Positions 8,381-19,238 of a stretch of 64,000 nucleotides of DNA are shown here, piece by piece. The stretch lies in the NCBI RefSeq assembly GCF_007713465.1, contig NZ_VMSG01000019.1, positions 62,001 through 126,000 of the forward strand. Reading direction: 5' to 3'. Position 1 is the stretch's first letter, and each line of letters opens with the position of its first letter. The notes under the pieces are model-generated. The model searched no databases, was not told the DNA's origin, and saw only the letters and a program-made list of their open reading frames with translations. A program made the position numbers and the translations under genes. Origin of the DNA: Pseudomonas sp. H3(2019). GTDB taxonomy: Bacteria; Pseudomonadota; Gammaproteobacteria; Pseudomonadales; Pseudomonadaceae.

Positions 8381-9552
8381 GGCAGCAGTTGCTCCCAGGC
8401 AGGCACGCCCATCGGCGGTTTTGGCAGGGTTGGCAGCGGGGCCGGGTGGCTTGGCTGGATGCCGTCGCGTTGCAGCGACGCCATTACCCTGTCAGCGAAG
8501 TCCGGTGCCAGCGCCAGTTTGGTCGGCCAGCCCACCAGCAGGCGATCCTGCTCGGCGAGGAAGGCGTTGTCGGGGCGGCTCAGGCCTGATTGCAGCGGTT
8601 CGGCGCGCTCGACCCGCAAGGTCGCCCATTGCGCCTGGCTGAGGTCGACCCAGGGCAACAGGTTGCCGAGTTCTTTCTGGGCGGCAGCAATTTGCGCGGC
8701 AGGTTCGCGAGCCACGCCTTCGGCTTCGGCGATATCACCGCCCAGGTACCAGACCCATTGACCATTGGCGGCCGGATGGGTGGTGACGGTGATGCGCGGT
8801 TTTGGCCCGCCGCCCAGGCAGTGGGCGTAGAGCGGTTTCAGGCTCGGGCCTTTGACGATGACCATGTGCAGCGGCCGACGTTGCATGGCCGGCTGGCTCA
8901 GGCCGAGCGCCGTGAGCAAGTCAGCGTTGCCAGCGCCAGCGCTGAGGACGATGCGCTGTGCGCGGATCTCGCGCTCGTCGACGCGCAGGCCGACCAGTTC
9001 GCCGTTTTCCAGCAGTGGCTCGATCTTCTGCCCGGCCAGCAGGCCGTCACCGGCCAGCTCGGCCAGACGCCCGATCAGGCTTGGCACATCGACCACCAGT
9101 TCCGCCAGGCGATAGACCTTGCCCTTGAAGCGTTTGTCTTGCAGGGCCGGCGGCAGTTGCTCGCCCTTGACCTGATCGACCCGGCCGCGCACCGCTTTGC
9201 TGGCGAAGAAACTGGTGAGGTTGCCGGCGAGGGTGCCGGGGGACCACAAATAGTGGGCTTCGGACAGCAGACGCACGCCGGACAGGTCCAGCTCGCCGTC
9301 ACCGGCCAGCGCTTCACGCCAACGGCGCGGCATGTCGGAAATCGCTTCGGAGGCCCCGGTCAACGCGCCATGCAGCGCGTACTTGGCGCCGCCGTGGATG
9401 ATTCCCTGAGACTTCACGCTCTGCCCGCCGCCGAGGCTGGCGCATTCCACCAGTACAGTCGAGAAACCCTGTCGACGCAGGCGTGCGTTCAGCCAGAGGC
9501 CGGCGACACCAGCGCCGACAATCAGTACGTCGGTGGAAATAACGGATGGCAT
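8377..9552 (-). CDS. FAD-dependent oxidoreductase (DAO/GlpD-like)
   Basis: The 391-aa protein starts with a Rossmann dinucleotide-binding motif (VLIVGAGVAGLWLN, residues about 9-22) followed by a second FAD contact near LVECASLGGGQSVKSQG. It is similar in layout to the DAO superfamily (glycerol-3-phosphate dehydrogenase and amine oxidases). A GWPTKLALAP segment near the end is typical of the flavin-binding C-terminal motif. The start at 9552 leaves no extra N-terminus before the FAD motif. It overlaps the aldo/keto reductase by 4 bp. The substrate is unknown. Confidence 0.88.
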   Translation of the reverse strand: MPSVISTDVLIVGAGVAGLWLNARLRRQGFSTVLVECASLGGGQSVKSQGIIHGGAKYALHGALTGASEAISDMPRRWREALAGDGELDLSGVRLLSEAHYLWSPGTLAGNLTSFFASKAVRGRVDQVKGEQLPPALQDKRFKGKVYRLAELVVDVPSLIGRLAELAGDGLLAGQKIEPLLENGELVGLRVDEREIRAQRIVLSAGAGNADLLTALGLSQPAMQRRPLHMVIVKGPSLKPLYAHCLGGGPKPRITVTTHPAANGQWVWYLGGDIAEAEGVAREPAAQIAAAQKELGNLLPWVDLSQAQWATLRVERAEPLQSGLSRPDNAFLAEQDRLLVGWPTKLALAPDFADRVMASLQRDGIQPSHPAPLPTLPKPPMGVPAWEQLLP

Positions 9553-9601
9553 GCAGCGACCTCGGAGTTCAGGACTAGAGGCGCAGTATACAGCCAAGCG
9601 G

Positions 9602-9670
9602 CAAGCTTCAAGCCTTAAGCTGCAAGAGGACTGCTGCTCTTGCCGCTTGTAGCTTGAGGCTTGAAGCTGC
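9602..9670. repeat. imperfect inverted repeat (AAGCTTCAAGC type)
   Basis: Two 25-bp arms at 9602-9626 and 9646-9670 are near-perfect complements of each other, with a 19-bp spacer. The element lies just after the SMR pump stop and ahead of the FAD oxidoreductase gene, so it may end the pump transcript. It is a family distinct from the GTGGGAGCGAGC REPs. Confidence 0.65.
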
Positions 9671-9672
9671 TT

Positions 9673-10005
9673 TTAGTGTCCCGCAGTTTTCGAGAACAGC
9701 TGGATGACCACCACGCCCAGAACGATCAGCGCCATGCCAAGCATGGCCGGGATGTCGAGTTTCTGGTCGTAGAGGAACAGCGCCGCGATGCTGACCATCA
9801 CGATGCCCATGCCGGCCCATATTGCGTAGGTGATGCCAACCGGGATGGTGCGCACCACCAGGGTCAGCATCCCGAAGGCGATGCTGTAACCGACGATGAT
9901 CAGCAGCAGCGGAATGGGCGTGCTCAGGCCCTTGACCGCTTTCATCGATACGGTGGCGATCACTTCGGCGCAGATGGCGATAGCCAGGTAGTAGTAAGCG
10001 TTCAT
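9673..10005 (-). CDS. small multidrug resistance (SMR) efflux protein, EmrE type
   Basis: The 110-aa protein has four membrane helices and acts as a dimeric proton/cation antiporter in the inner membrane. The essential proton/drug-binding Glu14 is present (ICAEVIATVSMK), and Tyr60 and Trp63 of the EmrE substrate pocket are conserved (TYAIWAGMG). The ATG at 10005 is preceded by AGGATC. It is divergent from the LysR gene with about 100 bp between them, making it the first candidate for control by that regulator. I call it an EmrE-type rather than SugE/Gdx-type pump from the helix 3 motif, which is moderately certain. Confidence 0.9.
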   Translation of the reverse strand: MNAYYYLAIAICAEVIATVSMKAVKGLSTPIPLLLIIVGYSIAFGMLTLVVRTIPVGITYAIWAGMGIVMVSIAALFLYDQKLDIPAMLGMALIVLGVVVIQLFSKTAGH

Positions 10006-10108
10006 GGTGTGATCCTCGTATTTTGGCCTGCTTGATGAGGTCGGCATTCTAGAGACTTTCGAGATGGGGTAAAGTCATTACCTATCTGATTTTGAGATGG
10101 GTTGAGCC

Positions 10109-10999
10109 ATGAGTGTGCAATGGAATCTGGAGCAGATGCGTTTGTTCGTCAGTGTGGCCGAGCAACGTTCGTTTTCGGCGGTCGCGCGGAATCAACGCAA
10201 GGCGCAATCGGCGGTCAGCAGTGCGATTGCACTGCTTGAAGCCGACCTTGGCCTGAACCTGTTTGATCGCAGTAGCGGCCGCCAGCCGCGCTTGACTGAA
10301 GCGGGCAGCGCGTTGCTCGAAGAAGCGCGAGAGGTGCTGCGCCAGTGCGAGCGTCTCAATGGTCGGGCGCAGGCGTTGATGCGGGGTCAGGAAGCGCGCT
10401 TGCGTCTGGCGCAGGATGAGGCCATGCCTTATCAGCCGGTGCTCGACAGCCTTGAAGCATTGGCCGAGCAATTTCCCAGCCTGGAAGTGCAACTGGCCAG
10501 CGCTGCGCAGGGCGATGTGGCGCGCAAACTGGTGGAGCGCCGGGCCGATCTGGGCTTGCTGTTTTATCACGAACAGATTCCAGAAGCCCTGGAACGTCGG
10601 GTGCTGGGCAGTGTCGAGATGGTCACGGTGTGCGGAGTAGGGCATCCGCTGGCCGCAGAAGGGCAGGTCAATTGCCAGCAGATGGCGCAGCATCGACAAC
10701 TGCTGATGGCCACGCATTCCAGCGTCTATCCCGGCAGTGAGCAAGCCAGCCCGCAAGTCTGGCGCGCCGACAGCTTCTATGTGCTCGCCGAGTGGCTGAT
10801 GCGCGGACTGGGCTGGGGCTGGTTACCGAGACACGTGGTGCAGTACCCGGCGTATCAGGGGCAGATGGTCGAACTGGTCAGCGAGTGGACCCCGCCAGCG
10901 TTGGTGGTGGAACTGGTCTGGCGGCGTGATGAACCGTTGGGGCCGGCGGCCCGTTGGTTGGCGGAACGTTTTGCCGTGCACTTGCAGGCGATCGGTTAA
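10109..10999 (+). CDS. LysR-family transcriptional regulator
   Basis: The 296-aa protein has the LysR winged helix-turn-helix at residues about 5-65 (LRLFVSV-like start, SAVSSAIALLEADLGLNLFDR), followed by a periplasmic-binding-protein-like effector domain. The effector is unknown. It is divergent from the SMR pump gene. The shared interval contains two copies of a GAGATGGG sequence (near 10060 and 10092) that could be operator half-sites, which is inference. waaA starts 23 bp after its stop. Confidence 0.9.
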   Translation: MSVQWNLEQMRLFVSVAEQRSFSAVARNQRKAQSAVSSAIALLEADLGLNLFDRSSGRQPRLTEAGSALLEEAREVLRQCERLNGRAQALMRGQEARLRLAQDEAMPYQPVLDSLEALAEQFPSLEVQLASAAQGDVARKLVERRADLGLLFYHEQIPEALERRVLGSVEMVTVCGVGHPLAAEGQVNCQQMAQHRQLLMATHSSVYPGSEQASPQVWRADSFYVLAEWLMRGLGWGWLPRHVVQYPAYQGQMVELVSEWTPPALVVELVWRRDEPLGPAARWLAERFAVHLQAIG

Positions 11000-11022
11000 A
11001 AAAGCCGATAAACTCCGCCGCC

Positions 11023-12300
11023 ATGAATAGAACTCTCTACACCGCGCTGTTTTACCTGGGGCTGCCACTGGTAGCGATTCGGCTGTGGTTGCGCTCGCGC
11101 AAGGCGCCGGCGTACGCCAAGCGTATTGGCGAGCGCTTCTCCATCGGCTTGCCGGTGATGAAGCCCGGCGGCATCTGGGTGCATGCGGTGTCGGTTGGCG
11201 AAAGCATTGCTGCTGCCCCCATGATTCGCGGGTTGCTCGAACGTTATCCGCAGCTGCCGATCACCGTGACTTGCATGACCCCAACCGGCTCCGAGCGGAT
11301 TCACGCAATGTTCGCCAATGAGCCACGCATCCAGCACTGCTACCTGCCTTACGATCTGCCGTGTGCGGCGGCGCGGTTCCTCGACCGGGTTCAGCCGAAA
11401 CTGGCGGTGATCATGGAAACCGAACTCTGGCCGAACCACATTCATCAGTGCGCCAAACGCGGGATCCCGGTGGCGCTGGCCAATGCCCGGCTCTCGGAAC
11501 GTTCGGCCAAAGGCTACGGTCGTTTCGGTAAATTGACGCAACCGATGCTCGCCGAAATGAGTCTGTTCGCAGTGCAGACCGAAGCCGAGGCCGAGCGTTT
11601 TCGACGGTTGGGCGCGCGCGCCGAAACGGTCGAAGTGACCGGCTCGATCAAGTTTGATTTGCGCATCGACCCCCAGTTGCTGCAGCGTGCCGCCGAGTTG
11701 CGCCAGCAATGGCAAGCGGTCGAGCGTCCGGTATGGATCGCCGCGAGTACCCATGAAGGTGAAGACGAAGTGGTGCTGGCGGCGCATCGACAATTGCTCG
11801 CCAGCCATCCGGATGCGCTGCTGATTCTGGTGCCGCGTCACCCCGAGCGTTTCAATCCGGTGTTCGAACTCTGCCAGCAGCAAGGTTTCAACACGATCCG
11901 TCGTTCGACCGGCGAAATGGTCAGCGCCAGCACCTCGGTGCTGCTCGGCGACACCATGGGCGAGTTGCTGTTTCTTTATGCCTTGGCCGACAGCGCGTTT
12001 GTTGGTGGTAGCCTGGTACCGAATGGTGGGCATAACTTGCTGGAGCCGGCAGCGCTGGCCAAACCGGTGCTGAGCGGGCCGCACCTGTTCAACTTCCTTG
12101 AGATCGCCGCACTGATGCGCAACGCCAAGGCGCTACAGGAAGTGGATGACGCCCACGGGCTGGCGGTGGCGGTGCAGCGACTGTTTGAATTGCCACGCGA
12201 TGCGCAGCAGATGGCAGAGGCGGGGCTTACGGTGATGCGCGCCAATCAGGGCGCCTTGCAGCGATTGCTGGATGGGTTGGGGCGGTTGATCAACCGTTAG
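11023..12300 (+). CDS. waaA: 3-deoxy-D-manno-octulosonic acid transferase (Kdo transferase)
   Basis: WaaA (KdtA) adds Kdo to lipid IVA on the cytoplasmic face of the inner membrane, an essential step of lipopolysaccharide synthesis. The 425-aa protein has an N-terminal membrane anchor, the WVHAVSVGES acceptor-site motif with the conserved Glu, MKPGG/GTETELWPN-type segments (METELWPN near residue 132) and the C-terminal GGSLVPNGGHN motif that binds CMP-Kdo. The length is normal for GT30 enzymes. It follows the lysR gene closely and ends before a REPIN. Confidence 0.96.
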   Translation: MNRTLYTALFYLGLPLVAIRLWLRSRKAPAYAKRIGERFSIGLPVMKPGGIWVHAVSVGESIAAAPMIRGLLERYPQLPITVTCMTPTGSERIHAMFANEPRIQHCYLPYDLPCAAARFLDRVQPKLAVIMETELWPNHIHQCAKRGIPVALANARLSERSAKGYGRFGKLTQPMLAEMSLFAVQTEAEAERFRRLGARAETVEVTGSIKFDLRIDPQLLQRAAELRQQWQAVERPVWIAASTHEGEDEVVLAAHRQLLASHPDALLILVPRHPERFNPVFELCQQQGFNTIRRSTGEMVSASTSVLLGDTMGELLFLYALADSAFVGGSLVPNGGHNLLEPAALAKPVLSGPHLFNFLEIAALMRNAKALQEVDDAHGLAVAVQRLFELPRDAQQMAEAGLTVMRANQGALQRLLDGLGRLINR

Positions 12301-12317
12301 ATCGCGGTGCTTCAAAT

Positions 12318-12395
12318 AAAAAGATCGCAGCCTGCGGCAGCTCCTACGCGGGATTTGTATTCCTCCGTAGGAGCTGCCGCAGGCTGCGATCTTTT
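12318..12395. repeat. REPIN: paired inverted REP (GTAGGAGCTGCCGCAGGCTGCGATC family)
   Basis: Two arms of about 30 bp at 12318-12348 and 12366-12395 are nearly perfect complements around a short spacer. It lies between the convergent waaA and tolC genes and can form a strong stem on either strand, ending in A/T-rich flanks, so it may act as a bidirectional terminator. Confidence 0.85.
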
Positions 12396-12400
12396 GCTTT

Positions 12401-13840
12401 TTACTGACCCGGATTAGCTTTTAGCTGCTCCGCTGCAGCCTTGGCCAGGTCCGGTGGCAGGAAGTCCTTGTCCGGGTTGTAGTCGGCCTTGAGGTAGCGC
12501 TTCAGGTCCTGCAAGTCGCCCGGGCTCAGGGTGCCGGCCGCCTGCTTCAGGCGCAGGTTGTCGAGAATGTAGTCGTAGCGGCTGTTGTTGTAGTTGCGCA
12601 CCGAGGTGTACAGCTGGCGCTGGGCGTCGAGCACGTCGACGATATTGCGCGTGCCTACCTGATAACCGATCTCCGTGGCTTCCACCGCGCTCTGGTTCGA
12701 GATGATCGACTGGCGGCGTGCCTGCACCTGCTCGACATCGCTGTTCACCGCACGGTGCAGGTTGCGGGTGTTTTCCACCACTTGCCGGCGCAGTGCTTCG
12801 CGTTGCTGTTCGTTTTGGTCCAGGCGCGAGTACGACTCGCGAACCTGCGAGCTGGTCAGCCCACCACTGTAGATCGGAATGTTCAATTGCAGGCCGACCG
12901 AGCTTTGCGAGACGGTGCCGCCGTACGGTTGACCAAAGGCGCTCGGGTTACTGAAGCCCAGCGCATCGTTGTCACCGGTCTTGTACTGCGCCACGGCGTC
13001 GAGGGTCGGTGCGTGGCCGGCCTTGCGCTGCTTGAGCGTTTCTTCGGCGGCGCTGACCGCGTAGTTGCTGGCCAGCAGGTTGAGGTTCTGTTTGGCGGCA
13101 GTGTCGACCCAGGCCTTGGCGTCGTTCGGCGCTGGCGGCAGGACCGGCAAGGTGTGGACGATGCCCTGAATCGAGTTGTACTGATGGTTGGTCAGGGTGA
13201 TCAGTGCTTCGAACGCATCATCCACCTGGCGCTGGGCGAGAATCCGGTTGGCGCGCGCGGTGTCGTAACTGGCTTGCGATTGCAGCACGTCGGTCTTGTC
13301 CGAGAGGCCGACATCGAAACGCTCATTGGACTGATCGAGCTGGCGCTTGAACGCGGCTTCCTCGGCCTTGGTCGAGGCAAGGTTGTCCTGACTGCGCAGC
13401 ACGTTGAAGTAGGTTTCGGCGCTTTGCAGGATCAGGTTCTGCTCGGTCGCCGAAAGTTGCAGCGCCGCTTGCTCGTTGACATCCTTGGCTGCCTGAAGCT
13501 GGAACCAGCGATCGGCGCGGAACAACGGCTGGGCCAGCGTTGCTTGATAGAAGTGAGCACTGCGATTGGCAATAGCCGATGGCTGGTCGATTTTCGTCCG
13601 GACATCGGCGACCTCGGCGCTACCCGAGAGGTTCGGCAGCAGGCCGGCGCGGGCCTGGGGCACGACTTCCTTTTGCGCACCATATTGGGCGCGGGCGGCG
13701 GCCAGGTCAGCGTTGTTGTCGACAGCTTCCTGGTAGACGCTAACCAAATCGGTATTGGTCGATAATGGCGCTTCTGCTGCCCAGGCCATTCCGTTGGACG
13801 CACAAGACACGGCAAGAGCCAGTGAGAGTTTGCGCAGCAT
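12401..13840 (-). CDS. tolC: TolC-family outer membrane efflux protein
   Basis: The 479-aa protein has an N-terminal signal peptide (MLRKLSLALAVSC, cleavage likely after AWA near residue 21) and two repeats of the outer membrane efflux protein fold, rich in long Gln/Ala/Asn-heavy helices. Typical TolC segments are NADLAAARAQYGAQKE near the start and the second-repeat VEATEIGYQVGTRNIVDVLDA. It forms the outer membrane channel for tripartite efflux and type I secretion. The ATG at 13840 opens the signal peptide; longer upstream starts would add unlikely sequence. It is divergent from thiC, as I recall for other pseudomonads. Confidence 0.92.
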   Translation of the reverse strand: MLRKLSLALAVSCASNGMAWAAEAPLSTNTDLVSVYQEAVDNNADLAAARAQYGAQKEVVPQARAGLLPNLSGSAEVADVRTKIDQPSAIANRSAHFYQATLAQPLFRADRWFQLQAAKDVNEQAALQLSATEQNLILQSAETYFNVLRSQDNLASTKAEEAAFKRQLDQSNERFDVGLSDKTDVLQSQASYDTARANRILAQRQVDDAFEALITLTNHQYNSIQGIVHTLPVLPPAPNDAKAWVDTAAKQNLNLLASNYAVSAAEETLKQRKAGHAPTLDAVAQYKTGDNDALGFSNPSAFGQPYGGTVSQSSVGLQLNIPIYSGGLTSSQVRESYSRLDQNEQQREALRRQVVENTRNLHRAVNSDVEQVQARRQSIISNQSAVEATEIGYQVGTRNIVDVLDAQRQLYTSVRNYNNSRYDYILDNLRLKQAAGTLSPGDLQDLKRYLKADYNPDKDFLPPDLAKAAAEQLKANPGQ

Positions 13841-14037
13841 GAGGCGATCCCTAAATTTTATTACGTCGATAATTTGAGCGCCAAGGCTACGGCGCACGCC
13901 CGGCAGCGTCAAGGCGCAGCATGGCGTAGCGAGTGTAGATGCACCAACCTGCGGCAACAATCCTGTAATGACGCCATTCATCACGCTGTTTGCACCGGTG
14001 TTGGCGTTCTTTGCCGGTTGTGTCTAGACTGGCCGGG

Positions 14038-14131
14038 TTCTTGTCGGGGTGCCTTGCTATGAGGCTGAGATCGAATAATTTCGGATCCCGTTGAACCTGA
14101 TCAGGTTTAAGCCTGCGTAGGGAACAAGATT
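14038..14131 (+). promoter_or_regulatory. TPP riboswitch (thi box) upstream of thiC
   Basis: The consensus blocks are all present and in order: closing helix CTTGT (14040-14044) pairing with ACAAG (14125-14129), GGGGTGCC, GGCTGAGAT, CCCGTTGAACCTGATCAGG and GCGTAGGGAA. This RNA binds thiamine pyrophosphate and lowers thiC expression. About 180 nt of leader remains before the thiC start. Confidence 0.97.
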
Positions 14132-14171
14132 TCTCGTCACCCGGCGAGTCCTCTTGTGCTTCGTCCGGGAT

Positions 14172-14192
14172 GTTGTTCGACAATCGAACAAC
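14172..14192 (+). promoter_or_regulatory. perfect hairpin in thiC leader, probable part of the expression platform
   Basis: GTTGTTCGA, a 3-nt loop and its exact complement lie 40 nt after the riboswitch aptamer. No T-run follows, so it does not look like an intrinsic terminator. Control by access to the thiC ribosome site or by Rho is more likely. Confidence 0.4.
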
Positions 14193-14311
14193 CCTCGTGC
14201 ACTCAGCACAGCACTCATCCAGCTGGAATTTTCACTGGTGGGCTGCGTCCATTCGTTACAGGTTCGCTCCGACAAAATTCCACTGCCTGGATGATGTCTG
14301 GAGAGCCCGTG

Positions 14312-16201
<1,890 letters not shown>

Positions 16202-16235
16202 TCTGACCTGAGGTCGGCGGTGCCTGCACCGCCGC

Positions 16236-16330
16236 CATCGCGAGCAAGCTCGCTCCCACATTGGATCTCTGTCGTCCACATACCTTGTGTCCAGAGCAGA
16301 TCTCATGTGGGAGCGAGCTTGCTCGCGATA
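16236..16330. repeat. REPIN: paired inverted REP (GTGGGAGCGAGCTTGCTCGCGAT family)
   Basis: ATCGCGAGCAAGCTCGCTCCCACA at 16237-16260 and its exact complement at 16306-16329 flank a 45-bp spacer. A short GGCGGTG/CACCGCC hairpin (16216-16233) sits just before it, 15 bp after the thiC stop. The REPIN separates thiC from the cytX-like gene. Confidence 0.9.
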
Positions 16331-16389
16331 GCGCCAGACCAGACACCCGCGATCTCAATGACACACTTTATCCCTCCGAGATAACACCC

Positions 16390-17682
16390 TTGAGTATTCA
16401 ACCCGGTACCTATTCCCCCGACCACGCCGTGCCTCTGGCCCAGCGCGTATTCGGTGCCCGCGATTTGTTCTCCCTGTGGTTTTCCCTTGGCATTGGTCTG
16501 ATGGTCTTGCAGACCGGGGCCTTGCTGGCGCCGGGGCTGGGGTTGTCGGGCTCATTGCTGGCGATTTTTCTGGGCACGCTGGTCGGCGTTCTGCTGCTGG
16601 CATGCGTCGGGGTGATTGGCTGCGATACCGGCCTGTCGGCCATGGCCGCACTCAAACTCAGTCTCGGTGCTCGCGGTGCGAGCCTGCCGGCGCTGTTGAA
16701 CCTGCTGCAACTGATCGGTTGGGGGTCGTTCGAAATCATCGTCATGCGTGACGCGGCCAGCCTGCTCGGCGCTCGTGCGTTCAGCGACGCTAGCCTGATG
16801 GCCAATCCATTGCTCTGGACCCTGGTGTTCGGCGCCCTGGCCACCTTGCTCGCCGTTAGCGGTCCGTTGACGTTCGTCCGCCAGATCCTGCGCAAGTGGG
16901 GCATCTGGTTGTTGCTGGCGGCCTGCCTCTGGCTGACCTGGAACCTCTTCGCCAAAGCTGATCTGGCCGCGTTATGGAAGCAGGCCGGTGACGGTTCGAT
17001 GCCGTTCGCCGTGGGGTTTGATATTGCCATCGCGATGCCGCTGTCGTGGCTGCCGCTGATTGCCGACTACTCGCGTTTCGGCAAGCGTGCGAAAAGCGTA
17101 TTCGGCGGCACGGCGCTGGGCTTCTTCATCGGTAACTTCTGGCTGATGAGCCTGGGCGTTGCCTACACCCTGGCGTTTGCCCCGAGTGGTGAAGTCAATG
17201 CCTTGCTGTTGGCGCTGGCCGGTGCCGGTTTGGGCATTCCGCTGCTGCTGATCCTGCTTGACGAGTCGGAAAACGCGTTCGCCGACATTCACTCGGCGGC
17301 GGTCTCCAGCGGGATTCTGTTACGGATGAAAGTCGAGCACCTGGCCTTGGCCATCGGGGTGATCTGCACCTTGATCGCGTGCCTCGCGCCATTGGCCCAG
17401 TACCAGAACTTCCTGCTGTTGATCGGCTCGGTGTTTGCGCCGCTGTTCGGCGTGGTGCTGGTGGATCACTTCATCCTGCGCAAGCGCAGTGCCCAAATTG
17501 CGTCAGCCGCCTTGCGCTGGCCGGCATTGCTCGCCTGGCTGGGCGGGGTGAGCACCTATCACTTGCTGGCGAATCTGTATCCGGAGGTCGGCGCAACCCT
17601 GCCATCGCTGGTAGTGGCAGGGCTGCTGCAACTGCTGCTGGGTCGGGTCTTCAGCTACGCTCAGGCACCAGCTCAGGCTTGA
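16390..17682 (+). CDS. cytX: CytX-like putative hydroxymethylpyrimidine transporter
   Basis: This 430-aa inner-membrane protein belongs to the nucleobase:cation symporter-1 (cytosine/purine permease) family, with about 12 hydrophobic segments. Family-typical segments are ARDLFSLWFSLGIG near the start and PLIADYSRFGKRA in the middle. Placement directly after thiC points to uptake of the thiamine pyrimidine HMP, matching the CytX subgroup; that assignment rests on context. The start is the TTG at 16390, since in-frame upstream sequence runs into the REPIN and has no better codon. Its 3' end overlaps the convergent lipoprotein gene by 32 bp. Confidence 0.85.
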   Translation: MSIQPGTYSPDHAVPLAQRVFGARDLFSLWFSLGIGLMVLQTGALLAPGLGLSGSLLAIFLGTLVGVLLLACVGVIGCDTGLSAMAALKLSLGARGASLPALLNLLQLIGWGSFEIIVMRDAASLLGARAFSDASLMANPLLWTLVFGALATLLAVSGPLTFVRQILRKWGIWLLLAACLWLTWNLFAKADLAALWKQAGDGSMPFAVGFDIAIAMPLSWLPLIADYSRFGKRAKSVFGGTALGFFIGNFWLMSLGVAYTLAFAPSGEVNALLLALAGAGLGIPLLLILLDESENAFADIHSAAVSSGILLRMKVEHLALAIGVICTLIACLAPLAQYQNFLLLIGSVFAPLFGVVLVDHFILRKRSAQIASAALRWPALLAWLGGVSTYHLLANLYPEVGATLPSLVVAGLLQLLLGRVFSYAQAPAQA

Positions 17683-18397
17683 TCTGGCCCTTCAGGCGAG
17701 CGTAGGGGATGGTCATTTCGATGAGGCCACTCGAATAGGGTGCGATGGTCGCAACGTTGTACTTGAGCACCACCCCGGCGCTGGTCAAGGCCACGTTCGG
17801 GGTTTTCTGGAAGGGCCAGCTTTTGACGAAGTCGGGGTCACGATCCAGCTGCGAGTTGATCAGCCAGCTATTGTGCGCGACTTGCGCGGTCTTCCAGAAC
17901 GCCACTTCCTGCCCCGGCAAGAGCATGTCGCTCAGGCTCAGCTCTTTTTGCTGCTGGCGCGAGTAGTTGATAAAGCCCCGTCCCGGCGTGCCATTGGCCG
18001 CGCCCGTGTCCAGATAGCTGGACACTTCAATGATCACCAGTCCGTCATGCTGCTCACGTACCTTGGCTTGCAAGTAGACACTGTTGCGATCGCCTGATTC
18101 ACGCAAGAACTGTTCGCGGTAGGCGTTGAGGGACGCCGGTAGCGCCGCGCCCGGTGAGGTGCGGGTCATTTGCAGCAGGCGCTGTTCGACGGTCCGGTCC
18201 AGTTGCGGCTCGGTCGGGAAATGCACCGTGTCGATATTCACCAGCGGGCAGTCGGGGCCGTCGCAACCCGGCTTGACCTGCTCGGACGCATCGCGAGTGG
18301 ATGTCACCTGTGCCCGATAGCTGGGTTGGAACAGGCTTTGGCAAGCGCCGAGCGTGAGGGCAATACAGGCCACGGAGGCGATTTTCAACAGCGACAT
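17651..18397 (-). CDS. RsiV/DUF3298-type lipoprotein
   Basis: The 248-aa protein starts with a lipoprotein signal peptide and a lipobox LTLGAC, with Cys19 as the lipidated residue. The rest resembles the RsiV/DUF3298 fold, with YLDTGAANGTPGRGFINYS followed by a LSLSDMLLPGQE segment and a C-terminal YSSGLIEMTIPYARL. RsiV-type domains can bind lysozyme in other bacteria, but nothing here shows that role, and no sigma factor gene is adjacent. The start at 18397 gives the shortest signal peptide. Confidence 0.8.
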   Translation of the reverse strand: MSLLKIASVACIALTLGACQSLFQPSYRAQVTSTRDASEQVKPGCDGPDCPLVNIDTVHFPTEPQLDRTVEQRLLQMTRTSPGAALPASLNAYREQFLRESGDRNSVYLQAKVREQHDGLVIIEVSSYLDTGAANGTPGRGFINYSRQQQKELSLSDMLLPGQEVAFWKTAQVAHNSWLINSQLDRDPDFVKSWPFQKTPNVALTSAGVVLKYNVATIAPYSSGLIEMTIPYARLKGQIKPELVPERS

Positions 18398-18620
18398 GGG
18401 CGTCCTTCATGAATCAGTGAAAGGCAAAATTCAGGGTCTTCGACTGCCAGCGGTGCGGTCGGTTCGCCACTAAGCTAATTAGAGTCAATTAGAGTTGTTT
18501 TCACCCCTTGCCGTCTATCCCGCTGACGGCAAAGAGGCTGCATCAAACGATGTGGGCGCGTTAGGATGGCGCGAAGCCTGGGGGGAGCCCCGGACGGATT
18601 GACAGTAAACGAGGATTGTT

Positions 18621-19238
18621 ATGACTGATTTTGCCAATGCCACCCCGACCATCGTAGACGTCGTACGCCGCGAAAACTGCTTCAAGGGTTTTTACCAGCT
18701 TGATCGCGTGCACCTGCGTCATGAGCTGTTTGCCGGTGGCATGAGTCGCGAGATCAGTCGCGAGTTGTTCGTTCGTCATGATGCAGTGTGTGTCCTGCCT
18801 TACGATCCGCAGCGGGACGAAGTGGTATTGATCGAGCAATTTCGCGTTGGTGTATTGGGCAAGACCGATAACCCGTGGCTGATCGAACTGGTCGCCGGTC
18901 TGATCGATAAGGATGAAATACCGGAAGAAGTTGCTCACCGCGAAGCGCAGGAGGAAGCTGGACTTGTATTCACTGCGCTGTGGCCGATGCTCAATTATTT
19001 TCCGTCGCCCGGTGGCAGTACCGAATACGTGCACTTGTATCTGGGGCGGTGTAACAGTAACGGGGCCGGCGGCATTCATGGGCTGGTGGAGGAAGCAGAA
19101 GATATTCGCGTGACGGTCTGGGATTTTGAAGATGCCCTGCAAGCCGTACGTGATGGACGGATTTCCAACGCGGCGAGCATTATTGCCTTGCAATGGCTGG
19201 CTTTGAACCGCGTTGAAGTGAGGGGGTTATGGTCGTAA
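18621..19238 (+). CDS. nudF: ADP-ribose pyrophosphatase (Nudix hydrolase NudF)
   Basis: The enzyme hydrolyses ADP-ribose to AMP and ribose-5-phosphate. The 205-aa protein has a complete Nudix box at residues 93-115 (GLIDKDE, then REAQEEAGL, matching GX5EX7REUXEEXGU). The downstream SPGGSTEYVHLYLGRC segment is typical of the NudF subgroup. It is followed by an overlapping DUF1249 gene and then cpdA, an order also known around nudF in Escherichia coli. Confidence 0.94.
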   Translation: MTDFANATPTIVDVVRRENCFKGFYQLDRVHLRHELFAGGMSREISRELFVRHDAVCVLPYDPQRDEVVLIEQFRVGVLGKTDNPWLIELVAGLIDKDEIPEEVAHREAQEEAGLVFTALWPMLNYFPSPGGSTEYVHLYLGRCNSNGAGGIHGLVEEAEDIRVTVWDFEDALQAVRDGRISNAASIIALQWLALNRVEVRGLWS

